A stretch of DNA of 61,086 bases from Buttiauxella noackiae ATCC 51607 (GTDB lineage Bacteria > Pseudomonadota > Gammaproteobacteria > Enterobacterales > Enterobacteriaceae). Position numbers and translations under genes: made by a program. The stretch lies in NCBI RefSeq assembly GCF_001654865.1, contig NZ_LXEO01000013.1:1-61086 (forward strand). Direction: 5' to 3'. Of this stretch, positions 1-8,339 are shown piece after piece. The first letter of the stretch is position 1, and the number at the start of each line of letters is the position of its first letter. Below the pieces are notes generated by a model, which had not been told where the DNA came from, did not search any database, and saw only the letters and a program-made list of their open reading frames with translations.

Positions 1-445
1 GTATATCAGGACTAGTCAAGTAAATAAAGAAAAGTGCTATTCCCAGGCAGACCACCGCACCCAGTCGTGTCGCAGAAAAATGGATCGCTTCATTTCCTAA
101 CCAACCAAAATTATCAATGAGCATGCTCATTGCCAGCTGGCCAAAGATGACCGCAACAGTAGCAACAGCCGCCCCAATTCGCTGAACAGCCAGAACCATA
201 ATGACAATGTAAGGAACACCACAAAGTGCGCCAAGTAATTGCCATTTCGGCACATCCAGCAAGGTTACAGCATGCTTTGGTTCGAAGAAGAAAATGAGTA
301 GCGCGGTCACCAGCGCGCCGACGGAAAAAGTCAGAAATGCACTGCGAAATACGCCAACATTGCTACCCAACCTTCCATTAATTGCAGCCTGCATGCTAAG
401 AAATGCACCACCGACTACGGCCAGAATGATCATTAATATATTCAC
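1..445 (-). CDS. YdcZ-family (DMT superfamily) membrane protein, partial
   Basis: Reading the minus strand from a GTG at 445 gives an open frame running off the left edge (148 codons seen). The protein is almost wholly hydrophobic, with about four to five membrane segments, and begins VNILMIILAVVGGAFLSMQA, which resembles the YdcZ (DUF606) family of small drug/metabolite-transporter-like proteins. A GAGGTG ribosome site sits six bases before the GTG. The gene follows the next one (455-889) by about 10 bases, so the two are probably cotranscribed, perhaps as a heteromeric small transporter. The substrate is unknown. The C-terminus is outside the window. Confidence 0.8.
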   Translation of the reverse strand, partial: MNILMIILAVVGGAFLSMQAAINGRLGSNVGVFRSAFLTFSVGALVTALLIFFFEPKHAVTLLDVPKWQLLGALCGVPYIVIMVLAVQRIGAAVATVAVIFGQLAMSMLIDNFGWLGNEAIHFSATRLGAVVCLGIALFFIYLTSPDI

Positions 446-454
446 GAGTTCACC

Positions 455-889
455 TCAACCTTTTGCCATAAGGAATAGGGCAGCAATAATAAAAATCAGC
501 GCGATAATGCGCTTACTGTCAATTTTCCGATGAGAAGAACCAAACAGCCCGTAATGGTCAATAACCACACTTTTGGAGACCTGTCCTGCCAAAATACCAA
601 TCATGGTCATCGCAATTCCAATACTGGGAACGGCAACGGTGAGGATCACAACGTACACCGGGCCCAAAATACCGCCAAGCAGAGTCCATGATGGTTGGGT
701 AAAGAAGGAAGGGCTGTTACGTGGGCTAAAGAACAACATTAGCAAGAATGTCAGCGCAGCGCCGACTCCGAAAATACTGAATGTTGCCCATAAGTCACCG
801 ACTTCGCTTCCTAGTGGTCCTAATAAACCGGCTTCAACGGATAGCCCCATCCCGCCTGCAACGACGAGTAATATAAATAAAAGCTGCAT
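455..889 (-). CDS. YdcZ-family (DMT superfamily) membrane protein
   Basis: 144 residues, strongly hydrophobic, with about five predicted membrane helices and a short basic loop near residues 115-127 (GSSHRKIDSKR). It resembles the YdcZ/DUF606 family and the paralogue encoded immediately downstream. Paired small membrane proteins of this superfamily often act together as exporters; that they do so here is inference. The gene is divergent from the LysR regulator at 988, which is the likely controller of both. Substrate not predictable. Confidence 0.85.
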   Translation of the reverse strand: MQLLFILLVVAGGMGLSVEAGLLGPLGSEVGDLWATFSIFGVGAALTFLLMLFFSPRNSPSFFTQPSWTLLGGILGPVYVVILTVAVPSIGIAMTMIGILAGQVSKSVVIDHYGLFGSSHRKIDSKRIIALIFIIAALFLMAKG

Positions 890-951
890 TAAAACGCTCT
901 CCAGTGGTTGAGGTGGAGAATGCTATAGCAGTGGAGTGTAATGAAAAACGG

Positions 952-957
952 TATAAT
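952..957 (+). promoter_or_regulatory. -10 hexamer for the LysR gene
   Basis: A perfect TATAAT lies 31 bases before the LysR start at 988, in the divergent gap between the transporter pair and the regulator. No good -35 match is visible at the usual distance, as expected for a promoter needing an activator or under autoregulation. Confidence 0.45.
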
Positions 958-987
958 CCAATAAACACCTTTGCATAAGTTGGGATA

Positions 988-1923
988 ATGTACGAGCCAA
1001 GCGCCATAAATTTTCGCACACTGTTATTTTTTATCGGCGTCTTTGATACCCAAAGCTTTTCAGTCGTAGCACGACGTGAAGGGGTCTCTGTATCAATGAT
1101 TTCACGCGTCATCCTTCAACTAGAGGATGCACTCGGTCAGCAGCTTTTTTATCGAAATACCCGAGCAGTTATTCCCACCGAAGCCGGACGGTTATTCATT
1201 AGCTATGCCCGCGCCATGACTGAGCAATTGAGCGAAGCCCGTATAGAGATGCAGGATAGAGCCCTTGAGCCAGCTGGGCTAATAAGGATTAATGCGCCTG
1301 TATTTTTCGGCCAGCGCCACATTGCCCCCTGGCTTAGCGAACTTTCTGCCCGCTATCCCCGACTGCTAATTGAACTGACGCAGACTGATGATTACATCGA
1401 CCCCCATAGGGATGCCTCAGATGTTATTTTCAGAATTGGCACGCTGACGGATTCTTCTTTCCATGCGCGTGTAATTGGAACTCAGCGTTATCACCTGGTT
1501 GCCTCTCCCGGCTACATTAAAAAATTTGGAAAACCGGAATTTCCAGCCCAACTGAATGACCATAAATGCCTGGTTTACAGAGGATCATCGGGTCCAAACC
1601 GCTGGTTGTTTAGGGAACCAGCCGGCTCCTGGACTCACTATCCCATTACCGCATTACTGACCTCCAACAATGCTGAATCTCTTCTTATCAGCGCACTTAG
1701 CGACATGGGAATGGTGTTGTTTCCTGATTGGCTTATTGGTGACAGTCTTAAAAAAGGTGACCTTGTCAGATTGATGGAGGGATTTGAGGTCGCGATCAAT
1801 ACTGAGCCGCAGCATATCGCCGCTATCTATCCCAACGCACGCCATCCTCCGCTGAATGTGCGGGCTGTGATCGATTATTTCGTAGAAGTTTACGGCGCGC
1901 CGCTTTACTGGCAGTTTGATTAA
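988..1923 (+). CDS. LysR-family transcriptional regulator
   Basis: 311 residues. The N-terminal winged helix-turn-helix lies at about residues 10-65 (FDTQSFSVVARREGVSVSMISRV region, with the typical LysR 'E(A)LGQQLFYRNTRAVIPTEAG' continuation), followed by a periplasmic-binding-protein-like effector domain to the C-terminus. Length is normal for the family. It is divergent from the two YdcZ-like genes and so probably controls them. The C-terminal domain looks most like the CrgA group of LysR effectors. The ligand is not predictable. Confidence 0.93.
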   Translation: MYEPSAINFRTLLFFIGVFDTQSFSVVARREGVSVSMISRVILQLEDALGQQLFYRNTRAVIPTEAGRLFISYARAMTEQLSEARIEMQDRALEPAGLIRINAPVFFGQRHIAPWLSELSARYPRLLIELTQTDDYIDPHRDASDVIFRIGTLTDSSFHARVIGTQRYHLVASPGYIKKFGKPEFPAQLNDHKCLVYRGSSGPNRWLFREPAGSWTHYPITALLTSNNAESLLISALSDMGMVLFPDWLIGDSLKKGDLVRLMEGFEVAINTEPQHIAAIYPNARHPPLNVRAVIDYFVEVYGAPLYWQFD

Positions 1924-2382
1924 AGCTTTGCAATAAGAGCCAGTTTATCGTTCTCCATGATGAATAAAGGCGCGAGGTTTAGTGCTTTCAATAATTATCA
2001 AGCGCCCGTATTTGGCGCATGATTAACGTAAGAAGACCTGGAGCGGCACCTGTATGTATGGCTTTTCCTGAAACTTGAGGCTACTGGACCGAGGGCTGGG
2101 GATGCCCCTTTCTGCGGGCACTGTCAAAGCTCGAATATTACCTTAACAGCGATGGTGGCAAGGATAAGCTTCCTGTACGAAGCGGCTGCCTGGCAACATT
2201 CTTCCATAAAGGTTCAGGGCTATTTTGAGGGACGCAGAACAGTGCATTGTGATTAGTCAACTACCAGATAAGGTCATTCTTATTTATTAGTAAGGGACTT
2301 AATTTAAGTCATTTCTGTGTCGTCAATTAAGTGTTGGTCTACCGCTGATTTTGTCATTAATTACTCATGGGAGTATAGGGAA
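1924..2382. other. Intergenic region, no gene recognised
   Basis: About 460 bases. No credible ORF. The middle (about 2040-2200) is more GC-rich than its surroundings, with stop codons in every frame, and may be a decayed gene, but I recognise nothing in it. A GTG at 2317 could extend the following gene upstream. Confidence 0.4.
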
Positions 2383-2733
2383 ATGCATTTAAATCATTGT
2401 GAAGCAGAACTGATACAGATTATAAAAAAAGAGAATGGCTTATTTTTATCTTCCTACCAGATCTGCCAATCACTGGGGGACGCTTACAGCGTGCTTTGGC
2501 AGCAAATACAGTCTGAATATGGAACAGAAGACGGCAGTGCTGAAATGGGAACAGGGGCCGGGAAACACTATTCGCCTGCATCATATGTAGCCCATTCTCT
2601 TGAACATTTAAGGAAGTTACACCCGCAAATAAAAAAAGAGTATTTCCGTTGCAAGGGGGTGACTTTTGAATCGGGACGTATAGAGCCTGGTTATACTGGC
2701 AATATATTAACCATTTGGGCGTGGCAGAAATAA
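2383..2733 (+). CDS. Hypothetical protein
   Basis: 116 residues from ATG 2383 (a GTG at 2317 in frame would add 22 residues). Soluble, mixed charge; opens with MHLNHCEAELIQIIKKENG, a helical, possibly winged-helix-like start (LFLSSYQICQSLGDAYSVLW), and ends in YTGNILTIWAWQK. I do not recognise the family. A purine-rich GGGA precedes ATG 2383 closely, and a clean intrinsic terminator follows the stop by about 25 bases, which supports a real transcription unit. Codon use is AT-rich compared with the backbone genes, so it may be acquired DNA. Confidence 0.6.
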   Translation: MHLNHCEAELIQIIKKENGLFLSSYQICQSLGDAYSVLWQQIQSEYGTEDGSAEMGTGAGKHYSPASYVAHSLEHLRKLHPQIKKEYFRCKGVTFESGRIEPGYTGNILTIWAWQK

Positions 2734-2756
2734 TCTTACTGGTCTCACTTGAACGC

Positions 2757-2783
2757 AAAACCACCTCGCATGGTGGTTTTTTT
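2757..2783 (+). terminator. Intrinsic terminator
   Basis: AAACCACC and GGTGGTTT arms (8 bp) around a six-base loop, followed by a run of T. It lies directly after the hypothetical gene at 2383-2733. Confidence 0.8.
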
Positions 2784-2930
2784 GGCAACCACAACTGTTA
2801 CTCCTTCAACCCCACTTTCGAAAGGCAGAGCCACCGATACAAACGCTATGGGGCGCTCACTGTTCTATTTAATATTGTGTGAAAAGTTGTCGCTTTACAG
2901 TCAAACACTGTGTTGAATGGAAAAGAGAAA

Positions 2931-3368
2931 ATGAAAAGAATATTGTCACTTCTTCTGGCATCTGTGCTTTTAAGCGGATGTGCAAGCATCGTTGGCGAAC
3001 AGTCACAAACTCTATATATCGAGAGTAAACCAACGGGCGCAAATTTTGTTATCTCTGATAACAATGGGATGATCGCAGCTCGTGGAACCACACCGCAGTA
3101 TATTACGTTACCTAAGGCTGATGGCAGCTACTTTGGCAAGTTATCTTACACAGTCACACTAATGCATTCAGATCACTACCCGCTGATAGTGCCATTGCAG
3201 TCGCGGCTCAACGGCTGGTACACCTTCGGAAATTTGCTGTTCCTCGGCGTACCAGGCTGGCTATTGATTGATCCATTCAATGGAGGCATGTACAAAATAT
3301 ATCCAGAGCACTTAAATGCCATAATGCGACCCTGCCCACGTGGCCCGTGGAGTTATACCTGTCCATAA
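2931..3368 (+). CDS. Putative lipoprotein with a PEGA-like start
   Basis: 145 residues from ATG 2931. A classic lipoprotein signal peptide with lipobox LLSGC puts the acylated cysteine near residue 17 (MKRILSLLLASVLLSGCAS). The stretch after it (LYIESKPTGANFVISDNNG) resembles PEGA-type surface domains, in which a short beta sandwich follows the lipid anchor. A hydrophobic glycine-rich patch (NLLFLGVPGWLLIDPFNGGM) follows near residues 95-125. Residue +2 is alanine, so outer-membrane sorting is expected. I chose the internal ATG because it starts the signal peptide and has a GAAAAGAGA purine tract upstream. Specific role unknown. Confidence 0.8.
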   Translation: MKRILSLLLASVLLSGCASIVGEQSQTLYIESKPTGANFVISDNNGMIAARGTTPQYITLPKADGSYFGKLSYTVTLMHSDHYPLIVPLQSRLNGWYTFGNLLFLGVPGWLLIDPFNGGMYKIYPEHLNAIMRPCPRGPWSYTCP

Positions 3369-3668
3369 ATGGGGGCGACCGACTGATTTAATTGAGGCAG
3401 TAGATATTCGCCTCACGTGGGCTGTAGGAGCCCATTGTTAAGGTTGATACCAATACGTTGAGCACGCTCTGTTTTACTTCCACCTTTGCAACCTTCATTT
3501 CAGTTGTGATCTGAGTCTTATAATCTGATTGTAGATTTAAGTTACAGACACACTTTGCCGTTATTCAACTTTACGTGCTCATAAAAGACACCGTATTTCG
3601 AGCTACTTTTTAAAGGACTGCATCTACTTTGCTCGTGCGGAGCATATTGTATATAGAGCAGGGTTAAT
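3369..3668. other. Intergenic region before the accessory three-gene unit
   Basis: 300 bases, AT-rich, no ORF I can support. It would hold the promoter of the small gene at 3669 and perhaps of the three-gene unit after it. Confidence 0.35.
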
Positions 3669-3944
3669 ATGATAAAGCGAAACCTGAACATTAGCTGCCT
3701 ACTGGTATGGAGCAAAACTGTGGGGGCATGTGTTATTTCAGAAAGGATGCAAGTAAACGGAAAATACAACGCTCAAGAGTTCATATCCAATGATTTTTTG
3801 GACCTCGAACAAGTCCTCCATCTTGATGATCAAATATATAGAAATTCTGGAGCCAGAATGGTTAAAAAATCAGTCATCAATATGCTGCATAACTATATTT
3901 CTGGCGAGAGCGAATCAGTTCCTGTTTTGGAATGCAAGGCTTAG
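3669..3944 (+). CDS. Small hypothetical protein
   Basis: 91 residues from ATG 3669, with AGGG about six bases upstream. An in-frame ATG at 3748 would give a 65-residue protein lacking the hydrophobic N-terminus. The C-terminal two thirds (residues 28-91) are acidic and helical, with no motif I recognise. The stop lies about 40 bases before the first gene of the three-gene unit on the same strand, so it may belong to that transcript. It could also be a chance ORF. Confidence 0.4.
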   Translation: MIKRNLNISCLLVWSKTVGACVISERMQVNGKYNAQEFISNDFLDLEQVLHLDDQIYRNSGARMVKKSVINMLHNYISGESESVPVLECKA

Positions 3945-3983
3945 CGAGTAACAATGAATTTATAGCACAGGAGATAATAACCT

Positions 3984-5081
3984 ATGGCATTACCTTTTAT
4001 TATATTGGGCGTCGCGGCAGCGGCAACGGCATTTGGTGGCAAAAAAGCATATGACGGTTACCAGAAAAAATCGGAAGCCGATGACGTATTAGATCGCGCA
4101 CAGCGTCGCTTTGATAAGCATAAAGAGAGCTTTGAGGCGGCGAATGAAACAACGTCTAAAAAACTGGCTGAGTTGGGTGAAAAGGAACTGGAAATTGGTA
4201 ATGATTTCAATGAATTCAATACTATAGCTATCGATCTTCTTGCTCGTATGGCAAAGGATGGGCATAAAAATCTTGAACTGACGGTGCCAAAGCACAGCAT
4301 TAATAAGATCCAAAGTCTGGCAATTTCTGCCACGGAATATCTGACAACAGTCGTTGGCGCTGGGGTATCAGGCGCCGCAGCGGGTTTTGCCGTATACAGC
4401 GGCGTCATGGCGTTTGCCGCCGCTTCTACCGGGACGCCGATTGCCATGTTATCTGGTGCGGCGGCTTATAACGCCACGATGGCAGCGATTGGCGGCGGTT
4501 CCCTTGCCGCGGGCGGTTGGGGTATGGCGGGTGGTGCGATGGTACTTGGTGGCGCGGTCGTCGCTCCGCTGATTGCTATCGCGGGCTGGGCCTACGATAG
4601 TCATGCGGAAAAAGCGCTCAATAATGCTTATCAAAGCTCTCGTGAGGTGACTGAGGCAGTAGAGAAAATGAATGCGGCTGAAGCACAGTTAATGAAGGTG
4701 CAGCAGTATGTAAACAGCATTTATGAATCGATCGCTCGTATGCATAACGTCTTTGTTCAGCATTACTTTGCGCCGCTGAAAGCGATGCATGCCATTATTG
4801 TTGAACGTCATGAGAAGAACATCTCCACTGAGATTTCTGAGTCGGAAGAGATCATGGAAATTATCGACAATGGATACAAATTAGCCGCCATCATGACCGA
4901 TGTGATTACTACGCCGCTGTTCAAGCCGATGACGCAGGAAAATGGCGAAGCCGTTATTGAAGATGGCGTGATCCAGTTGCAGACCGACAGCAACGGTATG
5001 AACCTACTGAACCAAAAAGTGCTGGATGACAAACTGGAGGTATCCGCCTCTGATTTCAACGCCTTTTCCTCTCATTTTTAA
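3984..5081 (+). CDS. Glycine-rich membrane / coiled-coil protein, first gene of an unassigned three-gene unit
   Basis: 365 residues. A short N-terminal hydrophobic segment (about 3-19) leads into a charged helical stretch (about 25-95), then a long Gly/Ala-rich hydrophobic block (about 120-205; GAGVSGAAAGF, GGGSLAAGGWGMAGG) that looks like two or three glycine-zipper membrane helices, then a second coiled-coil-like region (about 207-300). I have seen similar glycine-zipper blocks in hypothetical proteins of many bacteria but know no function. AGGAG lies nine bases before the ATG. The next gene begins 48 bases after the stop on the same strand. No enzymatic motif is visible; a membrane-associated scaffold or effector is plausible, but that is inference. 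Confidence 0.85.
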   Translation: MALPFIILGVAAAATAFGGKKAYDGYQKKSEADDVLDRAQRRFDKHKESFEAANETTSKKLAELGEKELEIGNDFNEFNTIAIDLLARMAKDGHKNLELTVPKHSINKIQSLAISATEYLTTVVGAGVSGAAAGFAVYSGVMAFAAASTGTPIAMLSGAAAYNATMAAIGGGSLAAGGWGMAGGAMVLGGAVVAPLIAIAGWAYDSHAEKALNNAYQSSREVTEAVEKMNAAEAQLMKVQQYVNSIYESIARMHNVFVQHYFAPLKAMHAIIVERHEKNISTEISESEEIMEIIDNGYKLAAIMTDVITTPLFKPMTQENGEAVIEDGVIQLQTDSNGMNLLNQKVLDDKLEVSASDFNAFSSHF

Positions 5082-5128
5082 TCGACCCGTCGGGCGAAGA
5101 GGCCCGGCATTTCTATGGACAGAGCACA

Positions 5129-6700
5129 ATGAATGCAGCAAGGTTCGACTGGGGTGAAGAGTTACATGAGACGGTGGTCAAGAGCCTCACCACATCATTT
5201 GGGTTAGATTTTCTCCTCCTGGAAGATAAGCACGGAGGCGATGTAAACACTATTCACAACGTGCGTCAGGGGGTGTATGCCACTGATGCTGAACGTCAAC
5301 GGTATGAGCAACGTGAAGGGTATGATTCGCACCATTACCACACCCACGAAAACTACATTGCCACCAATCGGGCAGGAAAAAAGGCGCATGAGGCTGGCAC
5401 GCTAACTGATACCTATACCGGTGAACGTTTTAGGGCTAATGATAAAAAGAATCTCGACCATATTATTTCTGCCCACGAGATTCACCATGATCCCGGACGC
5501 GTTCTCGCTGAGTGCGATGGCGCTGAACTGGCCAATGACTCGTCAAATCTTACCTTCACGAACGAGTCGCTAAATAAGGCGAAGAAAGCGAAAACGATGG
5601 ATGCCTTCTTACAAACGTTGCATGACCAGCATACCGCCACTACGCATGAAATTGCCCGATTACGCAGTCAACCTGCACTCTCTGAACAAGAACAGAAACA
5701 ACTGAATAAACTGGAAAATAAAGCAGCCGCCGATTTTGAGCGCATGAAAGAGTCCGATAAGCAGGCGCGGGAGAAATACAACAGTACTATCAATCAGGAA
5801 TATTACACGAGCAGCAAGTTTGCGAAGAATGTTGCCAGTGCAACGCTGAACAATGCATTTCGCATGGGAACGCGGCAGATGCTGGGGTTGATTCTTGCAG
5901 AAACATGGTTTGAATTCCGCGAGCGTATTCCGCAGATCTTTGAGAAACATCGTCATGCATTTGATGCAGGAGATTTTCTACAGGATGCTAATGAGGTATT
6001 ACGTGCTGTCTGGCACCGGGTGCAGAAAAAATTTAGCACCTTCCTTACTTCCTTTAAAAACGGTGCAATTGGCGGCATGCTATCCAGCATTACCACGACG
6101 CTCTTCAATATCTTCTTTACTACAAAGAAGATGATAGTGAAGCTGATTCGTGAAATGTGGAACAACCTGGTGCAGGCCTTCAAAGTGATGGTCTTTAACC
6201 CAGAGGGTTTAGCTCCGGGGCAGTTGGCGAAAGCAGTAAGTAAGTTGGTGGCTGCTGGGGTGGCCGTCGCAGCGGGTGTTGTGGTTAACGAAGCACTAGC
6301 AAAAATTCTTGTCTTTCCTTTTGGCCCGGAATTAGCTGCTTTCTGCGGCGCACTGGCAACAGGTGTTCTGACACTGGTGATGAACTATTTTCTTGAATAC
6401 AGCGCCTTAATGAAAAAGATCTGGGCATTTCTGGATACTTTCAAAGATAAGTATCAGAAAGCACTTGAGTATTATCGACAGGTTAATAGTGAACTCGATC
6501 GTTACCTTCTGGAGCTTTCGGCGCTAGAGTTCGCGATAGATACCTCAGAGTTGGCGTACTTTACTCGTCATCTTGGCGCAGTGAATAGCGAAATTGAGCG
6601 TGGCCTTTTGCTAGGAGCTGAGATCGAACGTCGAAATATCGCGCTGCCGTTTGAGGCCGGGAATACACGCTCCATGCGAAGTTGGTTAAGCAAGCTATGA
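5129..6700 (+). CDS. HNH-nuclease-like protein with C-terminal membrane region
   Basis: 523 residues. Residues about 90-150 hold an HNH-like arrangement: a treble-clef-like lead (TYTGERF), LDHI at 109-112, histidines at 116, 119 and 120, then SSNLTFTNESLNKAK at 138-152, the spacing expected of DH...N...N/H endonucleases. A charged helical segment follows (about 160-225), then hydrophobic stretches at about 315-335, 370-390 and 400-422, and a helical tail. A nuclease tied to membrane helices is unusual. The gene sits between the glycine-zipper protein and the YkgJ-like protein, whose start overlaps its stop as ATGA, so the set is translationally coupled. The HNH call is from motif reading only. 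Confidence 0.8.
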   Translation: MNAARFDWGEELHETVVKSLTTSFGLDFLLLEDKHGGDVNTIHNVRQGVYATDAERQRYEQREGYDSHHYHTHENYIATNRAGKKAHEAGTLTDTYTGERFRANDKKNLDHIISAHEIHHDPGRVLAECDGAELANDSSNLTFTNESLNKAKKAKTMDAFLQTLHDQHTATTHEIARLRSQPALSEQEQKQLNKLENKAAADFERMKESDKQAREKYNSTINQEYYTSSKFAKNVASATLNNAFRMGTRQMLGLILAETWFEFRERIPQIFEKHRHAFDAGDFLQDANEVLRAVWHRVQKKFSTFLTSFKNGAIGGMLSSITTTLFNIFFTTKKMIVKLIREMWNNLVQAFKVMVFNPEGLAPGQLAKAVSKLVAAGVAVAAGVVVNEALAKILVFPFGPELAAFCGALATGVLTLVMNYFLEYSALMKKIWAFLDTFKDKYQKALEYYRQVNSELDRYLLELSALEFAIDTSELAYFTRHLGAVNSEIERGLLLGAEIERRNIALPFEAGNTRSMRSWLSKL

Positions 6701-6963
6701 AGCTCACTCCGGTATTTCCTTGCAACCAGTGCGGAGCCTGCTGCCGCCATGTTGTTCGCGCCAGCGAAACACAGTTCCTCGATCGTGGTGATGGTATTTG
6801 TCGGCACTATCAAATGGAGACTAAGCTGTGTGCGATTTATGAAACACGTCCACTGATTTGCCGAGTTGAAAAGCAATATCATCTTAACTACCGGCAGCAA
6901 TATAGCTGGCAGGAGTTTATTGCGCTGAATCGCGAGGCGTGTCTGATTTTGGAAAAGCTCTAA
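6697..6963 (+). CDS. YkgJ-family cysteine-cluster protein
   Basis: 88 residues from ATG 6697, overlapping the previous stop by four bases (ATGA). The N-terminus carries FPCNQCGACC (Cys 9, 12, 15, 16), followed by single cysteines at about 35 and 45 and the RPLICR motif at about 52-57, the signature of the YkgJ/zinc- or iron-chelating cysteine-cluster family (loosely called Fe-S oxidoreductase). Family members probably bind a metal; their reaction is not established. It is small even for the family. Coupling to the HNH-like gene suggests a joint function. Confidence 0.85.
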   Translation: MKLTPVFPCNQCGACCRHVVRASETQFLDRGDGICRHYQMETKLCAIYETRPLICRVEKQYHLNYRQQYSWQEFIALNREACLILEKL

Positions 6964-6977
6964 AGCAAAGAGAACAG

Positions 6978-7005
6978 AGGGGCTTTCATTATAAAAATAG
7001 CCCCT
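6978..7005. repeat. Inverted repeat between convergent genes
   Basis: AGGGGCT and AGCCCCT arms of 7 bp around a 14-base AT-rich loop, between the three-gene unit and the convergent gene at 7037-7627. There is no clear T run, so it may be a weak bidirectional terminator. Confidence 0.4.
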
Positions 7006-7036
7006 GACTCTCCTCAGTTGCGGCCAGCTAAGTCTG

Positions 7037-7627
7037 TTAGCTCACTTTCTCCAGCTCATGCTTTACCGCCTTCAGTGTCCTTTGCCGAATTAAGCCGCTT
7101 CCCAATCTGATTGCCAGCCAGTATCCGGTCATTTTTAGCCGTGTCGCTCGGTCAGGGCAGTATATGAATGTCTCTGTGCAGAGAACATATTTATTGTTGG
7201 CAAGTTGTTGTACCTGATATCGCAGCAGTAGTTTTGCGTTACCCGGCCGAAGGACTGCGCAATAGGCACTAGCATCTGGGACATCCTCAAGACCAAAATC
7301 GGGTCGCCAGAATTGACCTCTTAAGCCATAGCAAAGTTCGGTTGTCGAACTTTCTAATAAAGTAAAGCTATGTGGCCCAAATTGATTAATAGTTTTTTCA
7401 GACTTATTGCGTAGTAATTTTTGTGGCAATTGTCGCACTGACATTAATGTTTTAATAAGGAAATCCTGTTGGATATCATAATCAGCAATCGCCGGTAATA
7501 TTTTTTCGGGGTGGGTAGTTCTTATCGTAGTGCTATGCCGCTCGTAGAACTGAAAGTGTGGCATATATAGAGGTGTATTCTGCCAGTCAGCCAGCGCTTT
7601 CTGAGTAACAAATCCGAGTGCTAACAT
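7037..7627 (-). CDS. Hypothetical protein
   Basis: 196 residues from ATG 7627, chosen because AAGGGAG lies seven bases upstream; the longer frame to 7708 has no such site. The N-terminus reads MLALGFVTQKALADWQNTPLYMP. A small alpha/beta protein with no signal peptide and no cysteine motif; its last third (YWLAIRLGSGLIRQRTLKAVK) recalls the closing helix of SRPBCC/START-like small proteins, but I cannot name a family. Convergent with the three-gene unit. Function unknown. Confidence 0.7.
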   Translation of the reverse strand: MLALGFVTQKALADWQNTPLYMPHFQFYERHSTTIRTTHPEKILPAIADYDIQQDFLIKTLMSVRQLPQKLLRNKSEKTINQFGPHSFTLLESSTTELCYGLRGQFWRPDFGLEDVPDASAYCAVLRPGNAKLLLRYQVQQLANNKYVLCTETFIYCPDRATRLKMTGYWLAIRLGSGLIRQRTLKAVKHELEKVS

Positions 7628-8339
7628 ATTCACTCCCTTAAGAAGTTTAATCCTGCAATGCTTGAAGTAATGCATTGAATTTATGTATTTTATAAGCGCA
7701 TTTCTCAACTATCAAGCGAAGGATGTTTTGCCTGCTTGTATAGGTTATCCGTATTTTTTATAAGTTTATGGGCTGAGCTATACTAGCCATTTTTCATTTT
7801 TTCTACCTCTTGATAAAACTAAAGCAGAATAAATTTCATCCCCTTTAACGGCATTTCTTTCACTTAAATCAGAAGATGATTAATATCCTTACTTATTTAG
7901 GGTTATTATTGATCTTATTAAACTGGCTCTGTATGGGGTGAGACTATGCTCCCGATTGTAGGCCGAACGTGCTTCGATGTTAAGCTGATTTAATCATAAA
8001 TATCATTATGATAGATGGTTATTCCTTTCCTTGTAATCTACCCTAAGTCTCCCCGATTAACCGCTACTGGCCTCCTTTAATTCCAGTTGTGAACCCTATG
8101 GGAAGGGGCTTCTTTACCTGTGTCGATTACATCACCGCACCAGAACATGAAGATAATTCATGTTCGCTGAAATTTAATCACTTTTACTCTATCAATGACT
8201 CTGGCATAAATTACCTACTGCAATTAGCTACAGACAATATGAAAACTACTGAATAAGTAACCTGAAAAGAAAATTTAGTCATGCTGAAAAAGCAAAAAAT
8301 AAATTCAGGTTTTATCAGACACTAGGACACCCAATCGCG
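7628..8339. other. Long AT-rich leader region of mesX
   Basis: About 710 bases without a supportable gene. It contains the MetR-type palindrome described separately (8143-8180) and the upstream region of the divergent gene at 7627. An AT-rich stretch with CATAAAT near 8213-8219 could serve as a -10 for mesX. I see no known riboswitch. Confidence 0.5.
8143..8180 (+). promoter_or_regulatory. Candidate tandem MetR binding sites before mesXD
   Basis: Positions 8143-8165 are a perfect palindrome with 9-bp arms (GAACATGAA / TTCATGTTC) and a 5-base centre. Its core, 8148-8160, is TGAA-N5-TTCA, an exact match to the known MetR consensus. A second, one-mismatch copy, TGAA-N5-ATCA, lies at 8168-8180, 20 bp centre to centre, that is, two helical turns on the same DNA face. 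MetR is the LysR activator of metE and metH in enteric bacteria, so control of mesX-mesD by MetR and homocysteine fits. The site is about 185 bp before the mesX start. Confidence 0.65.

Noticed and set aside
834-1112. A minus-strand 92-codon ORF between the transporter pair and LysR
   Set aside because: Overlaps both genes and the promoter region; no coding character.
7921-8110. Possible riboswitch before mesX
   Set aside because: I could not fold it into any known methionine-related riboswitch; the MetR palindrome explains control better.
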